From Candidatus Uhrbacteria bacterium (GTDB lineage: Bacteria; Patescibacteriota; Patescibacteriia; 2-12-FULL-60-25): 64,000 nt of DNA. The DNA lies in contig JACRQE010000003.1 of assembly GCA_016222815.1 (NCBI GenBank), forward strand, positions 310,001 to 374,000, given 5' to 3'. Positions 8,414-17,130 of this stretch are shown here, one piece after another (within the stretch, counting starts at the first letter, position 1; every line of letters begins with the position of its first letter). A model generated the notes under the pieces. That model was not told the DNA's origin. It ran no database searches and was given only the letters and a program-made list of their open reading frames with translations. The position numbers and the translations under genes were made by a program.

Positions 8414-9589
8414 TTAAGACAGTTTCAGGTAATTCATCACTTCTCGAGAGCGCAAAGCTGGTGGAAAAAAATCCTCTGTACTCATGGCGAAGGCGGTGCT
8501 GTTTGTTCGATTCAGGCTGCCGTGGGTTGATTTGACCGTGGCGAAAGTATTGAGGAATGCCGAACCGGAGTGCCATTCGTTCCCCAGTGAAGCGATGACA
8601 TCCGGAGGGTGTTTCACCAAATCATGATGTGCGCGCCACAATCGTTCTAAAGGTGCCGGATATGCATGGTCGACAGTCGCGCATAACACGTCGTCATCAT
8701 CATAAAAACCGTCAAGCTCGGCTATGTTCCTCAAGACGGGTCCAAGGGCAAGAGGGTCTCGGGTGATTGTTTCGTACGAACACGACTTAGCTTTCCGTCG
8801 AATCTTGGCCATGGCGCTTCCGTGTCCTAATACCATCAACGCCTCGCCATCCAGATAGCTGGTCAGCTCGACTCCTGGGACGTCATGCAGATCGATCGCC
8901 AGTTTCTGCGGATTTAGTGTCGCGAAGTTCGCATAATTCACCAAACCGAATGATGAATAAACCAAGTCTTTCGCGTTCTTCAAGGTCGTAGAAAAATTCC
9001 ATCCCTTGGTCTTAAGCACCTTCACGATCGGTGAGAGCATCGATGCGCAATAACTGTGTCCATGGTCGGACATAAGTGTAACCTTTAATGAACCATCCAG
9101 TTGCGCTTTGGCATTCATCAAGAAATCGTCCAGCTGTTTCAGGCACCTACGCTGTCCATCAGCAGCGTACTTCGTGCTGATGCCGGCCGTGCTTATCAGG
9201 TAAGCCCTGAATACGTCATGGGATTTGTTGAGGCACTGGCGTTTAAGCGACTTGAGTTCCAAGCCGAATGTCATCCATGGTGCAAGATAACTCAGTCCGT
9301 CCAAGATTGACGAAGAGCGGAACTCCAGAATCTTCGAATATGGCTGGTTCTTGAACTGGAGGTAATCCACTGTGCTGCCTGTCAGCCTCCCCTTCTCCCG
9401 GTCAAAATACACAGCTTCCATGCCTTCGCAGGTTTCGCCTTGGAGCAGGTCCTGGATGCATAAGTCGGTCAGCGTAGGGAAAGGCGCAATGACCTTCGAC
9501 GGCTCGCGGAACTCCTTGAAACCGCCGCTGTCTTTGTAGCGTTTCACGACCTCGAACCCGAAACCGTCGAGGATGATGATTAGGTGCAT
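8414..9589 (-). CDS. Alkaline phosphatase superfamily metalloenzyme
   Basis: A 391-aa protein with the metal-ligand pattern of the alkaline phosphatase superfamily: LDGFG (Asp8) at the N-terminus, a candidate nucleophile Thr in FPTLTDL (residues 38-43), LMSDHGHSY (Asp175, His176, His178), and a C-terminal STHGS (about 358-362). This resembles the phosphodiesterase/nucleotide-pyrophosphatase and phosphoglycerate-mutase branches more than classical PhoA. There is no signal peptide, so it is cytoplasmic. It starts 1 nt after the uvrB stop codon, so it is co-transcribed with uvrB and lies just ahead of dnaG-rpoD. The substrate cannot be read from sequence; the link to a repair gene may be only operonic. 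Confidence 0.75.
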   Translation of the reverse strand: MHLIIILDGFGFEVVKRYKDSGGFKEFREPSKVIAPFPTLTDLCIQDLLQGETCEGMEAVYFDREKGRLTGSTVDYLQFKNQPYSKILEFRSSSILDGLSYLAPWMTFGLELKSLKRQCLNKSHDVFRAYLISTAGISTKYAADGQRRCLKQLDDFLMNAKAQLDGSLKVTLMSDHGHSYCASMLSPIVKVLKTKGWNFSTTLKNAKDLVYSSFGLVNYANFATLNPQKLAIDLHDVPGVELTSYLDGEALMVLGHGSAMAKIRRKAKSCSYETITRDPLALGPVLRNIAELDGFYDDDDVLCATVDHAYPAPLERLWRAHHDLVKHPPDVIASLGNEWHSGSAFLNTFATVKSTHGSLNRTNSTAFAMSTEDFFPPALRSREVMNYLKLS

Positions 9590-9590
9590 A

Positions 9591-11663
9591 TTATCTAGTC
9601 CTGCCGTGGCGTGGTCCGCGCTTTGGTTTTGCGTCCGAATGTCCTGCGTCTTTTTCGCGCCTCTTGATCTCTTTGACGAGCGTAATCATCTCATCCCGCA
9701 AGATGGCGGCTAGCTCGAACTGCAGGTCTTTGGCTGCTTCTTTCATCTCAAGCTCCTTTTGTTTCAATACTGTTTTGAGGTCATGCGTCTCGGCGGACAG
9801 CTCGAGTTTCAGGATGTCCTTGACGTCTTTCGGCTCTGCGCCGATGCCGAGTACATCGCGATAATCTTTGATGGCTTTGAGGATGGTCTTGGGCGTGATG
9901 CCGTGTTCTGTGTTGTAAGCCAGCTGTTTGGCTCTACGGCGGTTAGTCTCTCCGATGGCACGCTTCATGGAACCGGTCATCCGGTCCGCGTACAGTACAA
10001 CCGTACCTTTGACGTTGCGCGCCGCCCGGCCGATGGTTTGGATGAGTGAAGTATCGGAGCGCAGGAACCCTTCCTTGTCCGCGTCCAGGATGCAGATCAG
10101 GGCCACTTCAGGCAGATCAAGGCCTTCACGCAGCAGGTTGACGCCGACGATGACCTCATATGTCCCGCGCCGGAAATCAGACAAAATCTCCAAACGTTCC
10201 ATGGTGTCGATATCCGAGTGCAGGTAGCGCGCTTTGATCTTCTTCTCGACCAAAAACTGCGCCAAATCTTCGGCCATCTTCTTGGTCAAGGTCGTGACCA
10301 ACACGCGGTCCCCTTCTGTCGTCGCCGCGCCAATCCTCTCGATCGCGTCATCTACTTGGGATTTGCCGCTCTTTGTCTTGGGCGTGATCGGTCTGACTAT
10401 GACCTCTGGATCCACCAAACCGGTCGGGCGGATGATCTGCTCCACGATTTTAGATGAATTCTTGAGTTCGTAAGGTCCGGGCGTGGCCGAGACGAAGATG
10501 GCCTGCTTCATTTTCTCTTCAATCTCTTTGAAGCGTAACGGTCGGTTATCTCTGGCGCTGGGGAGGCGGAATCCGTGTTCGATGAGCGTCTCTTTGCGCG
10601 ACCGGTCGCCTTCGGACATCCCGCCGAGTTGGGGTACGGTCACATGCGATTCGTCGATGACCAACAGGAAATCGTCCGGGAAATACGAAAATAACGTGTC
10701 CGGCGCAGCTCCTGGCGGACGTCCGGATAATGGCTGGGAATAGTTCTCGATGCCGTTGCAATAACCGAGGTTTTCGATCATCTCCAGATCGAACTTTGTC
10801 CTGCGTTCCAATCTTTCCGCTTCAAGCAGTTTTCCGTTCTTCTCGAACCATTTGAGCCGCTCGGCCAATTCTTTCCGGATATCCTTCAATGCCCGCTCCC
10901 TGTCCGGCCCCAAAGTTATGAAGTGTTTGGCCGGGAATATCCAGACGTCCTTGAGCTCGTGTTTGATATGCCGCGTCACCGGATCCAGCGCCACTATGGC
11001 CTCAATCGTCCCGCGCGGAGCTTCAAGCCTGTAGATGACCTCTTCGTTCACGGGCATGACCTCCAAGACACCGCCCACGGCGCGGAACATGCCGCGCGTC
11101 AGGTCCGTGGTGTTGGAACGCACGAACTGCATCTCGACCAGGCGGCCGAGTATATTCTCGCGTTTCATGTCATCGCCGACCGTGGCATGGATGGCAGTAT
11201 GTTCGTAAGCCTCTGGAGCGCCTAAGCCGTAGATGCATGAAACAGATGCGCAGATGATTACGTCTTTCCTCGTCAAAAGCGATTGCGTGGCATTGTGGCG
11301 CAAGCGGTCGATCTCCTCGTTGATCATCGCCTCTTTCTCGATGTAGGTATCTGATTTCGGGATATATGCCTCTGGCTGGTAGTAATCGTAATACGAAACG
11401 AAATACTCCACGGCGTTATCCGGGAAAAACTCGCGGAACTCGTTGGTCAGCTGCGCAGCCAGGGTCTTGTTATGCGCGATGACCAGCGTCGGCTTTTTCA
11501 CCTCCTGGATGACGTTGGCTATGGTGAAAGTCTTACCCGTGCCGGTCGCGCCCAGGAGTGTCTGAAAACGTTCCTTGCGTTTCACGCCGCTAATCAGGGC
11601 TTCTATGGCCTCCGGCTGGTCGCCGGCTGGTTGGTAAGGTCTGTTAAGTCTGAATTCAGTCAT
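9591..11663 (-). CDS. uvrB: Excinuclease ABC subunit UvrB
   Basis: A 690-aa DEAD-like helicase subunit of nucleotide excision repair, which receives damage from UvrA and recruits UvrC. Walker A is GATGTGKTF (residues about 38-46). The beta-hairpin that clamps DNA is YYDYYQPEAYIP (about 91-102). Helicase motifs include DESHVT, SATPGPYE, GVNLLREGLDLPEV and QTIGRAARN. A C-terminal UVR motif (about 630-665) binds UvrC. Length is normal for the family. The start overlaps the small membrane gene upstream by 8 nt, and the next gene starts 1 nt after the stop, so it is the middle of an operon. Confidence 0.98.
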   Translation of the reverse strand: MTEFRLNRPYQPAGDQPEAIEALISGVKRKERFQTLLGATGTGKTFTIANVIQEVKKPTLVIAHNKTLAAQLTNEFREFFPDNAVEYFVSYYDYYQPEAYIPKSDTYIEKEAMINEEIDRLRHNATQSLLTRKDVIICASVSCIYGLGAPEAYEHTAIHATVGDDMKRENILGRLVEMQFVRSNTTDLTRGMFRAVGGVLEVMPVNEEVIYRLEAPRGTIEAIVALDPVTRHIKHELKDVWIFPAKHFITLGPDRERALKDIRKELAERLKWFEKNGKLLEAERLERRTKFDLEMIENLGYCNGIENYSQPLSGRPPGAAPDTLFSYFPDDFLLVIDESHVTVPQLGGMSEGDRSRKETLIEHGFRLPSARDNRPLRFKEIEEKMKQAIFVSATPGPYELKNSSKIVEQIIRPTGLVDPEVIVRPITPKTKSGKSQVDDAIERIGAATTEGDRVLVTTLTKKMAEDLAQFLVEKKIKARYLHSDIDTMERLEILSDFRRGTYEVIVGVNLLREGLDLPEVALICILDADKEGFLRSDTSLIQTIGRAARNVKGTVVLYADRMTGSMKRAIGETNRRRAKQLAYNTEHGITPKTILKAIKDYRDVLGIGAEPKDVKDILKLELSAETHDLKTVLKQKELEMKEAAKDLQFELAAILRDEMITLVKEIKRREKDAGHSDAKPKRGPRHGRTR

Positions 11664-11946
11664 GGGGATGTCTTTGTCGGTTCAATTGATTGGCTACTGA
11701 TAAGCCCGCGAGCGAACCGAGTATGCTCCAGATAATCAGGGCAGATAACAACAGCATAAAAACACCGATATCGTCGGTTAGATTAGGTTTAAAAACGTAA
11801 CCAATCAATAAAATAAAGGGAGTGACCGGCAACACGATTAAGGATGTAGGAATCGGCAGATGACCAAGAAAGGATAAGACAACCAGCGCATCTGTAATAA
11901 GCGCTCCCAATATAGCCGCAAACAAAAATGAGACCTTTTTTGACAT
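11656..11946 (-). CDS. Small membrane protein, three predicted TM segments
   Basis: A 96-aa very hydrophobic protein with predicted membrane helices at about residues 5-27, 34-52 and 60-86 and a charged C-terminus (NRQRHPHD). No family is recognised. It overlaps uvrB by 8 nt and is the first gene of the uvrB unit. The promoter is an extended -10 (TGC GAGAAT, 11961-11953) ending 7 nt before the ATG, so the message is predicted to start at the initiation codon. Confidence 0.7.
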   Translation of the reverse strand: MSKKVSFLFAAILGALITDALVVLSFLGHLPIPTSLIVLPVTPFILLIGYVFKPNLTDDIGVFMLLLSALIIWSILGSLAGLSVANQLNRQRHPHD

Positions 11947-11952
11947 GCGCCT

Positions 11953-11961
11953 ATTCTCGCA
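11953..11961 (-). promoter_or_regulatory. Extended -10, leaderless promoter of the uvrB unit
   Basis: TGC followed by GAGAAT (11958-11953) on the minus strand. The predicted start coincides with the A of the ATG at 11946. There is no Shine-Dalgarno sequence. Confidence 0.55.
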
Positions 11962-12009
11962 TATTTCCGCGCGATTTTCTAGCCCCTGGAAACTAGCCCA
12001 CAGTCCCTG

Positions 12010-12015
12010 TATCCT
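12010..12015 (+). promoter_or_regulatory. Candidate -10 of the DUF5671 gene
   Basis: TATCCT at 12010-12015 ends 9 nt before the ATG at 12024, which would give a nearly leaderless message. The -35 is not clear, so this is a weaker example of the pattern seen elsewhere. It is divergent to the uvrB-unit promoter. Confidence 0.35.
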
Positions 12016-12023
12016 GATGACAT

Positions 12024-12665
12024 ATGAGCCAACCTATAGATACTTTTGTTTACGACGCCCTGGCCAAAGGCCTGGACCGTCCAAAGATTAAGACCGCGCT
12101 TAAACATGCGGGCTGGTCGGATGACGAAGTCAAGCAGGCTTTAGAGGCCTACCACGACGTAGACTTCCCAATCCCTGTTCCCAAGCGCAAACCGTACCTT
12201 TCTGCCCGCGAGGCCTTCATGTATCTCCTCATGTTCCTGACGCTCTACATCAGCGCCTTTAGTTTCGGCACCATCCTTTTCCAGACAATCAACATCTATC
12301 TGCCGGATACTCTCTTGAACATGTATAGCTACTATTACGACGGTGCGCGCCAAACCATCCGCTGGAGCACCGCAGCCCTCATCATCGCCTATCCTCTATT
12401 CCTTTGGATTTCCTACGTCCTCAATAAGGCCATTTCCAAGGATGCGGCTAAACGCGCCTCCAAGATCCGCAAATGGCTGACCTACATCACGCTCTTCATC
12501 GCCGCCGGCGTCATCATCGGCGACTTGATCGGCTTGGTCTATAACTTCCTGGGCGGCGAACTTACCCTTCGCTTCATCCTCAAGGTCCTGACCGTGGGCG
12601 TCATCTCCGGTTCCATCTTCGGCTATTACCTCTGGGACCTTAGGAAAGAAGAAAAAGAATCCTGA
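12024..12665 (+). CDS. DUF5671-type membrane protein
   Basis: A 213-aa protein. Residues 1-45 form a small helical UBA-like domain (FVYDALAKGL, KTALKHAGWSDDEVKQALEA). About four membrane helices follow between residues 65 and 205 (YLLMFLTLYISAF, WSTAALIIAYPLFLWISYVL, LTYITLFIAAGVIIG, FILKVLTVGVISG). This arrangement matches the DUF5671 family that I associate with Patescibacteria; its role is unknown to me. The next gene starts 5 nt after its stop, so the two form an operon. Confidence 0.7.
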   Translation: MSQPIDTFVYDALAKGLDRPKIKTALKHAGWSDDEVKQALEAYHDVDFPIPVPKRKPYLSAREAFMYLLMFLTLYISAFSFGTILFQTINIYLPDTLLNMYSYYYDGARQTIRWSTAALIIAYPLFLWISYVLNKAISKDAAKRASKIRKWLTYITLFIAAGVIIGDLIGLVYNFLGGELTLRFILKVLTVGVISGSIFGYYLWDLRKEEKES

Positions 12666-12670
12666 AACAT

Positions 12671-13141
12671 ATGAAAATCAACGCAGTCAAAATTTTTGCC
12701 GGTATAGTCACCATCGCGGTCACGATCGTCGTCATCCTTGGTTTCGTCATGGCCGGTTCGCCCAACACGGCCCGGGCTAGGAATGCTGACCAAAGCCGTA
12801 CGGACAGCCTGCAGCAGATCACGGGCGCATTGGATAATTATTGGAACACCAACAAAGCCATGCCTGCCAACCTCGAGGTCTTGAGGTCTAGTCCGAATAT
12901 CTACATCCAGAACATCAACGACCCCAAGACCGGGGAGTTGTATGGCTATCGCTCCGTTTCGGGTACCGCTTATGAGCTTTGCGCCACCTTCGAGACCAAG
13001 GGCAACCAGCCGGTTGAATACGCGAGTCCGGTTAAACCCATGGGGTCCGGTCCTTACGACAGGATAATGAACCACGATGTCGGCTACCAGTGTTTCCAGT
13101 TCAAAATCAACAAGTGGAATGAACCGACGATGAAGTACTGA
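12671..13141 (+). CDS. Membrane-anchored extracytoplasmic protein paired with DUF5671
   Basis: A 156-aa protein with one N-terminal membrane helix (about residues 6-28) and a soluble outside domain. ARNADQSRTDSLQQITGAL followed by YW and a short C-terminal sheet resembles the start of the soluble domain in pseudopilin-like proteins (helix, then D/Y-rich beta region), but no prepilin peptidase site is evident. It has two Cys residues (CATFE, YQCFQ) that could form a disulfide. It is translated 5 nt after DUF5671 and is followed by a strong terminator, so the two genes form a closed bicistronic unit. Function unknown. Confidence 0.65.
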   Translation: MKINAVKIFAGIVTIAVTIVVILGFVMAGSPNTARARNADQSRTDSLQQITGALDNYWNTNKAMPANLEVLRSSPNIYIQNINDPKTGELYGYRSVSGTAYELCATFETKGNQPVEYASPVKPMGSGPYDRIMNHDVGYQCFQFKINKWNEPTMKY

Positions 13142-13154
13142 CGGATCGTCCATA

Positions 13155-13187
13155 AGCAAAGCCTCCGGCGCTCCCGGAGGCTTTGCT
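13155..13187 (+). terminator. Terminator of the DUF5671 operon
   Basis: A 14-bp stem (13155-13168 with 13174-13187) containing CCTCCGG/CCGGAGG, with loop CGCTC. It lies 13 nt past the stop codon and ends 38 nt before dus. Confidence 0.85.
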
Positions 13188-13224
13188 GTTGATTGCTGTG
13201 CTTATCCGTGCTATTTTCGCCAAC

Positions 13225-14202
13225 ATGTTCGATTGGAGAAAAGTCCCGAAACCCATCCTCGCGCTGGCGCCCATGGCTGACATGACTGATCAGCCGTTTT
13301 GCCGTATCTGCAAAGAGGTCGGAGTCCCCTACATCTGGCGCGAGATGGTCTCGGCCGAAGCCATCGTGCGCGGCAACCTCAAGACTCGGGCCATGACCGA
13401 GATCTCGGATCTCGAGCGTCCTGTCATCCAACAACTGTTCGGCAACGACCCGGCCAAGCTGGCTGAAGCCGCGCGGATCGTCGAAGAACTCCAAAAACCG
13501 GATGGCATAGACATCAACATGGGCTGCCCGGTCAAGAAAATCACGGAGAACTTCGACGGCTCATCGCTCATGCGCGACCCCGTACGCGCCGCCGACATCG
13601 TCAAAGCCCTCAAATCTGCGGTCAAGGTCCCGGTTACCGTCAAGACGCGGCTTGGTTGGTCCAAGGATGACGAAATCCTGGAGTTCTCCAAAATTATCGA
13701 ATCTGCCGGTGCCGACCTCATTACCATCCACGGCCGGACCAAAGAACAAGGTTATACGGGAGTCGCTAATTGGGGGCGTATCGGGGAGGTCAAAGAACTT
13801 ATTTCTATCCCCGTTATCCTCAATGGCGACGTCGTGGACGGCGAAACCGCCAGACGCGCGCTCGAAATCTCCAACGCCGATGGCGTCATGCTGGGCCGTG
13901 GCGCCTTGGGGAACCCCTGGGTGTTCGGTGAAATCGCATCTGCTCTCCAAGTACGAGGTACGCGGTACGAGGTACCAGATTTTTCCGACCGAATCTCCGT
14001 CGTCCTCCGCCACGCCCGCTACCAAGTTGAACGTTATGGGGAACAGGGTTTGGTGAAACTCCGCAAGCATCTCCCCTTCTACTTCAAGAAAGAATTGAAA
14101 ACCGAATATCCGCAAATTGATTTCACGGATTTGCGTTCGAAATTAGTCAGAATCACTACTTTATCGGAATTAGAGGAAATTCTGAAAAAACTGTCATCTT
14201 GA
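13225..14202 (+). CDS. dus: tRNA-dihydrouridine synthase (DusB-like)
   Basis: A 325-aa FMN-dependent enzyme that reduces uridines in the tRNA D-loop. The start is at MFDWRKVPKP; upstream codons belong to the terminator region. LALAPMADMTDQPFC is the N-terminal FMN-binding strand, DINMGCPVKKI carries the catalytic Cys region, and TIHGRTKEQGYTG, VILNGDVVDG and GVMLGRGALGNPW complete the TIM barrel. The helical C-terminal domain is interrupted near residues 243-252 by a segment (VRGTRYEVP) encoded by four tandem heptamers. The stop codon lies in a dispersed-repeat-like sequence (GTCATCTTGAG). Both oddities are discussed in the findings. Confidence 0.95.
   Translation: MFDWRKVPKPILALAPMADMTDQPFCRICKEVGVPYIWREMVSAEAIVRGNLKTRAMTEISDLERPVIQQLFGNDPAKLAEAARIVEELQKPDGIDINMGCPVKKITENFDGSSLMRDPVRAADIVKALKSAVKVPVTVKTRLGWSKDDEILEFSKIIESAGADLITIHGRTKEQGYTGVANWGRIGEVKELISIPVILNGDVVDGETARRALEISNADGVMLGRGALGNPWVFGEIASALQVRGTRYEVPDFSDRISVVLRHARYQVERYGEQGLVKLRKHLPFYFKKELKTEYPQIDFTDLRSKLVRITTLSELEEILKKLSS
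13951..13978. repeat. Four tandem heptamers inside dus
   Basis: GTACGAG GTACGCG GTACGAG GTACCAG occupy 13951-13978. The reverse complement (CTGGTAC CTCGTAC CGCGTAC CTCGTAC) matches the heptamers upstream of dnaG. They are read in frame as part of Dus. Confidence 0.8.
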
Positions 14203-14250
14203 GCTTGTCGAAAGACCTTTTAAAGATCCTTCAATTCCACTCTGTTCCAT
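14193..14250. repeat. Dispersed repeat-like sequence between dus and the M23 peptidase
   Basis: GTCATCTTGAGCTTGTCGAA at the left and CATTCAGGACGACGCG at the right resemble the two ends of a dispersed repeat of the type GTCATCCTGAGCTTGTCGAAGGAC. A related sequence lies at 54405-54450. The dus stop codon TGA is inside the left end. Confidence 0.55.
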
Positions 14251-14267
14251 TCAGGACGACGCGAAGC

Positions 14268-15554
14268 TTATTCTTCATCATCGTTCGGCAAAGTCGGTAA
14301 AAAGTTTTCTGCGTTGACCGGAATCCCATTCTGGCGGACTTCGAAATGAAGATGAGGTCCAGTGGACAAGCCCGCTCCCTGTTGGCCAGGCATACCACCG
14401 GATAAACCAAGCAGATCTCCGCGCTGGACGTATGTGTCCGGCTTGGCGATGAATTTGGAAAGGTGGGCGTAAATGGTCGCGATATTGCCCGGGTGGACGA
14501 TCATGAGATAGTTGCCGTAAGCGCTGCCGGTCTTTGTCCAGGCTACATAACCTCCGGCCGCAGCGTAAATCGGAGTCCCGACCTTCGCCCGTAAATCAGT
14601 TCCCGGGTGGGCGAACCGCTGACGGAACGGGTATGTCGGGTCATGGAAATGCGCGGTGACGTAGATGTCATCGATCGGTTTGAGCGGCCAATTAAGCAGG
14701 ACGTCACCCCTGGCCAGTGACAGGTCGATGCTGTCCAATTTGTCTTTCAGCGTGTCTTTCAGTTTTGAGATTTCATCAGCCGTAGATTGTTGCTGTTCGT
14801 TCAATTCATACAGTACCCTCTCGTACTCGGATTGCTTGAGTTTGGTTTCGGCTGCCAGCGATATCTTGAAATTTTTCTCTTCCTCCAGTTGCTCCTGCTG
14901 CCTTTTCAGGTTCTTTTTGTCGTTTTCCAAAGCGATCCGCTTGCCATCCAGGTCTTTATGCGTTTCTTCCAACGATTGTTTGAAGGTCTTTACTTTCTCG
15001 ATGGCATCGAACAGTTCGCGCTGAACCCTCTTTTCCTCCTCCAACCTGTCGAAAAACGATGAAAGCGACGGTTTGCTCAACAGAACCTCAAAAGTCGGCA
15101 CGTTATCGGCTTTGTAGATCCGTCGCACCAGGTCAGCGGCGGATTGCTTTTGGCCGCCGATGCGTTCGTTTTGGTCTTCGATCTGTTCTTCCAGTGACTG
15201 GATGGTGAGCTTCGTAGTTTCCAGGTTCGCTTTGGTGCGTTCGATGTTCAACTCGGTTTCGGTGATGCGGTTGTCCAATATCAAAACGTCGTTCGCCAGC
15301 GTGGACTGTTCCTTCTCCTGGTCCGCGATGCGTTGTCTGTATTTGGCGATGACTCCATCCAGCTCTTTGACGCGGCTTTGTTGGTTCTTGATCTGTGAAT
15401 TAAGCTGGTCCACTTCCTGTTTGGCGTCAGTCGCAGCCGAAACTGGCGTAAACGAAAAATTACCGACACACATCGCGATACCGACCGTCAGAGTAATGAT
15501 TTTTCGGACTTCTTCCTTCCAATGCATGTCCTGATTATGCCGTTCCGTCTTCAA
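14268..15554 (-). CDS. Secreted coiled-coil M23 peptidase (EnvC/NlpD-like murein hydrolase)
   Basis: A protein of up to 428 aa; a TTG at 15554 or the ATG at 15527 could be the start. A signal peptide lies near residues 18-42, ending at VSAATDA. A long coiled coil (about 45-285) is interrupted near 145-180 (YKADNVPTFEVLLSKPSLSS), as in EnvC-type proteins. The C-terminal LytM/M23 zinc peptidase domain has HPGTDLRA (near 325) and HLHFEVR (near 400), with both metal motifs intact. It should cut or regulate cutting of peptidoglycan cross-links during cell division. It starts 5 nt after gltX and is co-transcribed with it. Confidence 0.9.
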   Translation of the reverse strand: MKTERHNQDMHWKEEVRKIITLTVGIAMCVGNFSFTPVSAATDAKQEVDQLNSQIKNQQSRVKELDGVIAKYRQRIADQEKEQSTLANDVLILDNRITETELNIERTKANLETTKLTIQSLEEQIEDQNERIGGQKQSAADLVRRIYKADNVPTFEVLLSKPSLSSFFDRLEEEKRVQRELFDAIEKVKTFKQSLEETHKDLDGKRIALENDKKNLKRQQEQLEEEKNFKISLAAETKLKQSEYERVLYELNEQQQSTADEISKLKDTLKDKLDSIDLSLARGDVLLNWPLKPIDDIYVTAHFHDPTYPFRQRFAHPGTDLRAKVGTPIYAAAGGYVAWTKTGSAYGNYLMIVHPGNIATIYAHLSKFIAKPDTYVQRGDLLGLSGGMPGQQGAGLSTGPHLHFEVRQNGIPVNAENFLPTLPNDDEE

Positions 15555-15559
15555 TCCGT

Positions 15560-17044
15560 CTAGCCGAGGAAATCTATGGCTGCGTCAATCCGCTGCAAGC
15601 TCCTATCTTTTCCCAGAACCTCGAGCAATTCGAATGGGCTCGGTGACTTTTCGTTGCCCGATAAAGCCACGCGTAAAGGCCAAAGCGTATCCCCATTCCC
15701 CCAGCCTTTTTCGGTGATGAGCTTCTTGATTTCCATTTCGAATTCGGTCCGAGCTCCTTGGGCTACGAAATCCGTGTCTTTGACCGTAGCCAGCATCTCA
15801 CGGACCGCTGAAAGCCGTTCAACGGCTTGCTCTTTAGGCTGTGTCTTCCATGTGATATTGACCGTCGAATAGTCCAGATCTTCTTTTAGCAGGTCAGCGG
15901 TCAATTCAACCGCTTGTGAAGGAAGCGTTACCCGGTCTCGGACTAAAAGAAGACATCTGTCTAAAAAACCATGGTCATCTGTTTTGTCTTGGACATGTGG
16001 TGCGACAAGTTCCAGATAAGCATCATTTGGCATTGACCTCAAATAGTGTTCATTCAACCAATCCAGCTTTTCAAGATTGAACACAGCGCCGGCCTTATTG
16101 ACCTTAGCCAAGTCGAACATCGCGATCAACTCCTCATGGGTGTAGATTTCCCGGTCTCCAGTCGGATTCCAACCAAGAAGCGCGACGAAATTGATGATGG
16201 CATCCGGCAGATAGCCTTTCTTGAGATAATCCTCCACCGCCACATCATTCTGGCGTTTCGAAAGTTTTGAATGGTCTGCGTTCAAAAGCAGCGGCAGATG
16301 GGCGTATTTTGGCGGGGTCCAACCGAATGATTCGAAGATGAAAAGATGCTTGGGCAAGGACGGCAGCCAATCTTCGCCTCTGATTACATGGGATATCTCC
16401 ATGTCGTGGTCATCGCATGTCGCGGCCAGATGGTAGGTCGGGAATCCGTCGGATTTGATGATGACCTGGTCGTCAATCAAGGACCAGTCGAACGTTATGT
16501 CGTCGCGGATCACATCCCAAGCCGTGATCTTCCCCTGCTTCGGCAATTTAAGGCGAATAACGAACTTCTCGCCTTCAGCAATCCTTTTCTCGGCTTCTTC
16601 AAGCGGTATGGCCCGGCATTTGCCGTCGTACATGGTTGGTCTGCCCGAAGCCTGCTGTTCTCGGCGCAGCTCCTCAAGTCTCTCGGCAGAGCAAAAACAA
16701 TGGTAAGCCTTGCCCATGACGACCATCTGTTCGGCGTACTCAGCGTGTTTTTCCTTACGCCTGCTCTGCAGATACGGGCCGTACTCGCCTCTCTCCGAAA
16801 CCTGGCCTTTGTTGTCCAGATAAATGCCCTCGTTGGCCTCCAGGCCCATGAGCTTCATTGTTCTGACGATATTCTCGATGCCGCCTTCCACCAGTCGCGT
16901 CTGATCCGTGTCTTCGATGCGTAAAATGAAGGAACCGCCCTTTTGTTTGGCTAAGAGTTCATTATATAAAGCAGTCCGCAACCCGCCGATATGCAGGAAG
17001 CCGGTCGGGCTGGGGGCGAAACGGACACGTACTTTGTCGGTCAT
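15560..17044 (-). CDS. gltX: Glutamyl-tRNA synthetase
   Basis: A 494-aa class I aminoacyl-tRNA synthetase that charges tRNA-Glu. The HIGH motif appears as FLHIGGLRTALYN (residues 17-29) and the KMSKS motif as HSKLSKRQ (about 259-266). FILRIEDTDQTR and ISHVIRGEDWLPS are family segments. Length is normal. With tRNA-Gln(CTG) in the window and no GlnRS visible, it may be non-discriminating with GatCAB elsewhere; that is inference. The promoter gives a predicted leader of about 3 nt. The gene is divergent from glmS and is followed by the M23 peptidase. Confidence 0.97.
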   Translation of the reverse strand: MTDKVRVRFAPSPTGFLHIGGLRTALYNELLAKQKGGSFILRIEDTDQTRLVEGGIENIVRTMKLMGLEANEGIYLDNKGQVSERGEYGPYLQSRRKEKHAEYAEQMVVMGKAYHCFCSAERLEELRREQQASGRPTMYDGKCRAIPLEEAEKRIAEGEKFVIRLKLPKQGKITAWDVIRDDITFDWSLIDDQVIIKSDGFPTYHLAATCDDHDMEISHVIRGEDWLPSLPKHLFIFESFGWTPPKYAHLPLLLNADHSKLSKRQNDVAVEDYLKKGYLPDAIINFVALLGWNPTGDREIYTHEELIAMFDLAKVNKAGAVFNLEKLDWLNEHYLRSMPNDAYLELVAPHVQDKTDDHGFLDRCLLLVRDRVTLPSQAVELTADLLKEDLDYSTVNITWKTQPKEQAVERLSAVREMLATVKDTDFVAQGARTEFEMEIKKLITEKGWGNGDTLWPLRVALSGNEKSPSPFELLEVLGKDRSLQRIDAAIDFLG

Positions 17045-17053
17045 AATGCGGCT

Positions 17054-17082
17054 AGATTAGGTGAAAAACATGGGTTTGTCCA
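17054..17082 (-). promoter_or_regulatory. Promoter of gltX (leaderless)
   Basis: On the minus strand TGGACA (17082-17077), a 17-bp spacer and TAATCT (17059-17054). The -10 ends 10 nt before the ATG at 17044, so the start of transcription falls about 3 nt before the initiation codon. Confidence 0.7.
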
Positions 17083-17130
17083 TATCTTTCCTATTGCGCT
17101 AAGGGTGCTTGGGCGCAATGCTATATCCAT

